Below, one piece after another: positions 4,816-5,697 of a DNA stretch of 5,697 nucleotides; the first letter of the stretch is position 1; every line of letters starts with the position of its first letter. The stretch lies in assembly GCA_024642025.1 (NCBI GenBank), contig JAHEBY010000185.1:1-5697 (forward strand). The letters run 5' to 3'. Origin of the DNA: Comamonadaceae bacterium. Lineage in GTDB: Bacteria > Pseudomonadota > Gammaproteobacteria > Burkholderiales > Burkholderiaceae_C. Under the pieces are notes generated by a model. It was not told where the DNA came from. It saw nothing but the letters and a program-made list of their open reading frames with translations, and searched no databases. The translations under genes were made by a program, and so were the position numbers.

Positions 4816-5697
4816 ATGAGCATGCCCGGGCTTGACTTTCAACTTGGTGAAGACATTGACGCCCTGCGCGACGCGGTACGCGATTTTGCCCAGGCAGAGA
4901 TCGCTCCGCGCGCCGCCGAAATCGACCGCTCAGACCAGTTCCCGATGGATTTGTGGCAAAAAATGGGCGCCCTGGGCGTGCTGGGCATCACCGTGGGCGA
5001 GGAGTACGGCGGTGCCAACATGGGCTACCTCGCGCACATGATCGCCATGGAAGAAATTTCGCGCGTCAGCGCGTCAGTAGGCCTCAGCTATGGGGCCCAC
5101 AGCAATTTGTGCGTCAACCAGATCAAGCGCAATGGCACCGATGCCCAGCGTAAAAAGTATCTGCCCAAGCTGATCTCGGGCGAGCATGTCGGTGCACTGG
5201 CCATGAGCGAGCCCGGGGCTGGCTCCGACGTCATCAGCATGAAGCTCAAGGCTGAGGACAAAGGCAATTTCTATTTGCTCAACGGCAGCAAGATGTGGAT
5301 CACCAATGGTCCGGATGCCGACACGCTCGTCGTTTACGCCAAGACTGAACCAGAGCTCGGTGCCCGAGGCGTCACGGCCTTTCTGATAGAAAAAGGCATG
5401 AAGGGTTTTTCCGTCGCGCAAAAGCTCGACAAGCTCGGCATGCGCGGCAGCCACACGGGTGAGCTGGTGTTCAAGGATGTTGAAGTGCCGGCGGACCACG
5501 TGCTGGGCGGCCTCAACAGTGGCGCAAAAGTACTGATGAGCGGCCTCGACTACGAGCGTGCGGTGCTCACCGGCGGGCCACTGGGCATCATGCAATCGGT
5601 GATGGACAACGTGTTGCCCTACATCCATGACCGCAAGCAGTTTGGGCAAAGCATCGGCGAATTTCAGCTGATTCAGGGCAAGGTTGCCGACATGTAC
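4816..5697 (+). CDS. liuA: Isovaleryl-CoA dehydrogenase, 5' part
   Basis: An acyl-CoA dehydrogenase open to the window edge: 294 codons of an expected 390 or so. It oxidises isovaleryl-CoA to 3-methylcrotonyl-CoA in leucine degradation, passing electrons from FAD to electron-transfer flavoprotein. Visible marks are the N-terminal helical domain, family signature A129-M-S-E-P-G-A-G-S-D (129-138), W161-I-T-N-G in the middle beta domain, and DRKQFG at 272-277. E247 in LDYERAVLTGGP is decisive: isovaleryl-CoA dehydrogenases carry their catalytic base at this position, whereas most other acyl-CoA dehydrogenases have it near the C-terminus. GGAG 7 bases upstream supports ATG 4816. The gene lies downstream of a liuR-type regulator and a thioesterase gene, probably as one operon; carboxylase subunits (liuB/liuD) would be expected beyond the edge. 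Also named ivd. Confidence 0.93.
   Translation, partial: MSMPGLDFQLGEDIDALRDAVRDFAQAEIAPRAAEIDRSDQFPMDLWQKMGALGVLGITVGEEYGGANMGYLAHMIAMEEISRVSASVGLSYGAHSNLCVNQIKRNGTDAQRKKYLPKLISGEHVGALAMSEPGAGSDVISMKLKAEDKGNFYLLNGSKMWITNGPDADTLVVYAKTEPELGARGVTAFLIEKGMKGFSVAQKLDKLGMRGSHTGELVFKDVEVPADHVLGGLNSGAKVLMSGLDYERAVLTGGPLGIMQSVMDNVLPYIHDRKQFGQSIGEFQLIQGKVADMY

Noticed and set aside
5074..5649. 191-codon minus-strand open frame opposite isovaleryl-CoA dehydrogenase
   Set aside because: The plus strand encodes an unmistakable acyl-CoA dehydrogenase there; the antisense product has no motif.

Overview
The window reads as chromosomal DNA of a Burkholderiales betaproteobacterium, most likely a Comamonadaceae member (Rhodoferax/Polaromonas/Acidovorax-like). 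The grounds are high-GC coding sequence, the gene order glyS-gmhB-plsC-YgjP-like peptidase, a LiuR-type branched-chain degradation locus, and what looks like a copy of a Comamonadaceae-type AT-rich repeat. Genus is not resolvable by eye.

Left part (1-2651, plus strand): a tightly packed gene string. It holds the 3' end of glyS (glycyl-tRNA synthetase beta), gmhB (heptose bisphosphate phosphatase, LPS core precursor), plsC (1-acyl-glycerol-3-phosphate acyltransferase, phospholipid synthesis) and a YgjP/DUF45 zinc metallopeptidase. The genes overlap by 4 bp or are separated by 1 and 10 bp, so one transcript with translational coupling is likely. Its promoter lies before the window. The string meets a convergent gene at 2651/2656 with only 4 bp between stop codons, inside a small hairpin.

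Right part (2656-5697): a minus-strand metallo-beta-lactamase-fold hydrolase and a plus-strand gene set (LiuR-type MerR regulator, PaaI-like thioesterase, start of isovaleryl-CoA dehydrogenase) diverge from a 143-bp intergenic region. That region carries a perfect 22-bp palindrome overlapping a good sigma-70 promoter for the regulator gene, which fits autoregulation by LiuR. It also carries a run of about 13-bp tandem repeats on the hydrolase side. The rightward genes look like the beginning of a leucine/isovalerate degradation (liu) operon: the regulator probably senses a pathway CoA thioester, the dehydrogenase converts isovaleryl-CoA to 3-methylcrotonyl-CoA, and the thioesterase may recycle CoA from stalled acyl-CoAs.

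No new defence, mobile or RNA-based system is visible. The points most worth a second look are the operator architecture with three evenly spaced ACGT cores, the phased tandem repeats next to it, and the AT-rich repeat-like segment read in frame inside the peptidase gene.
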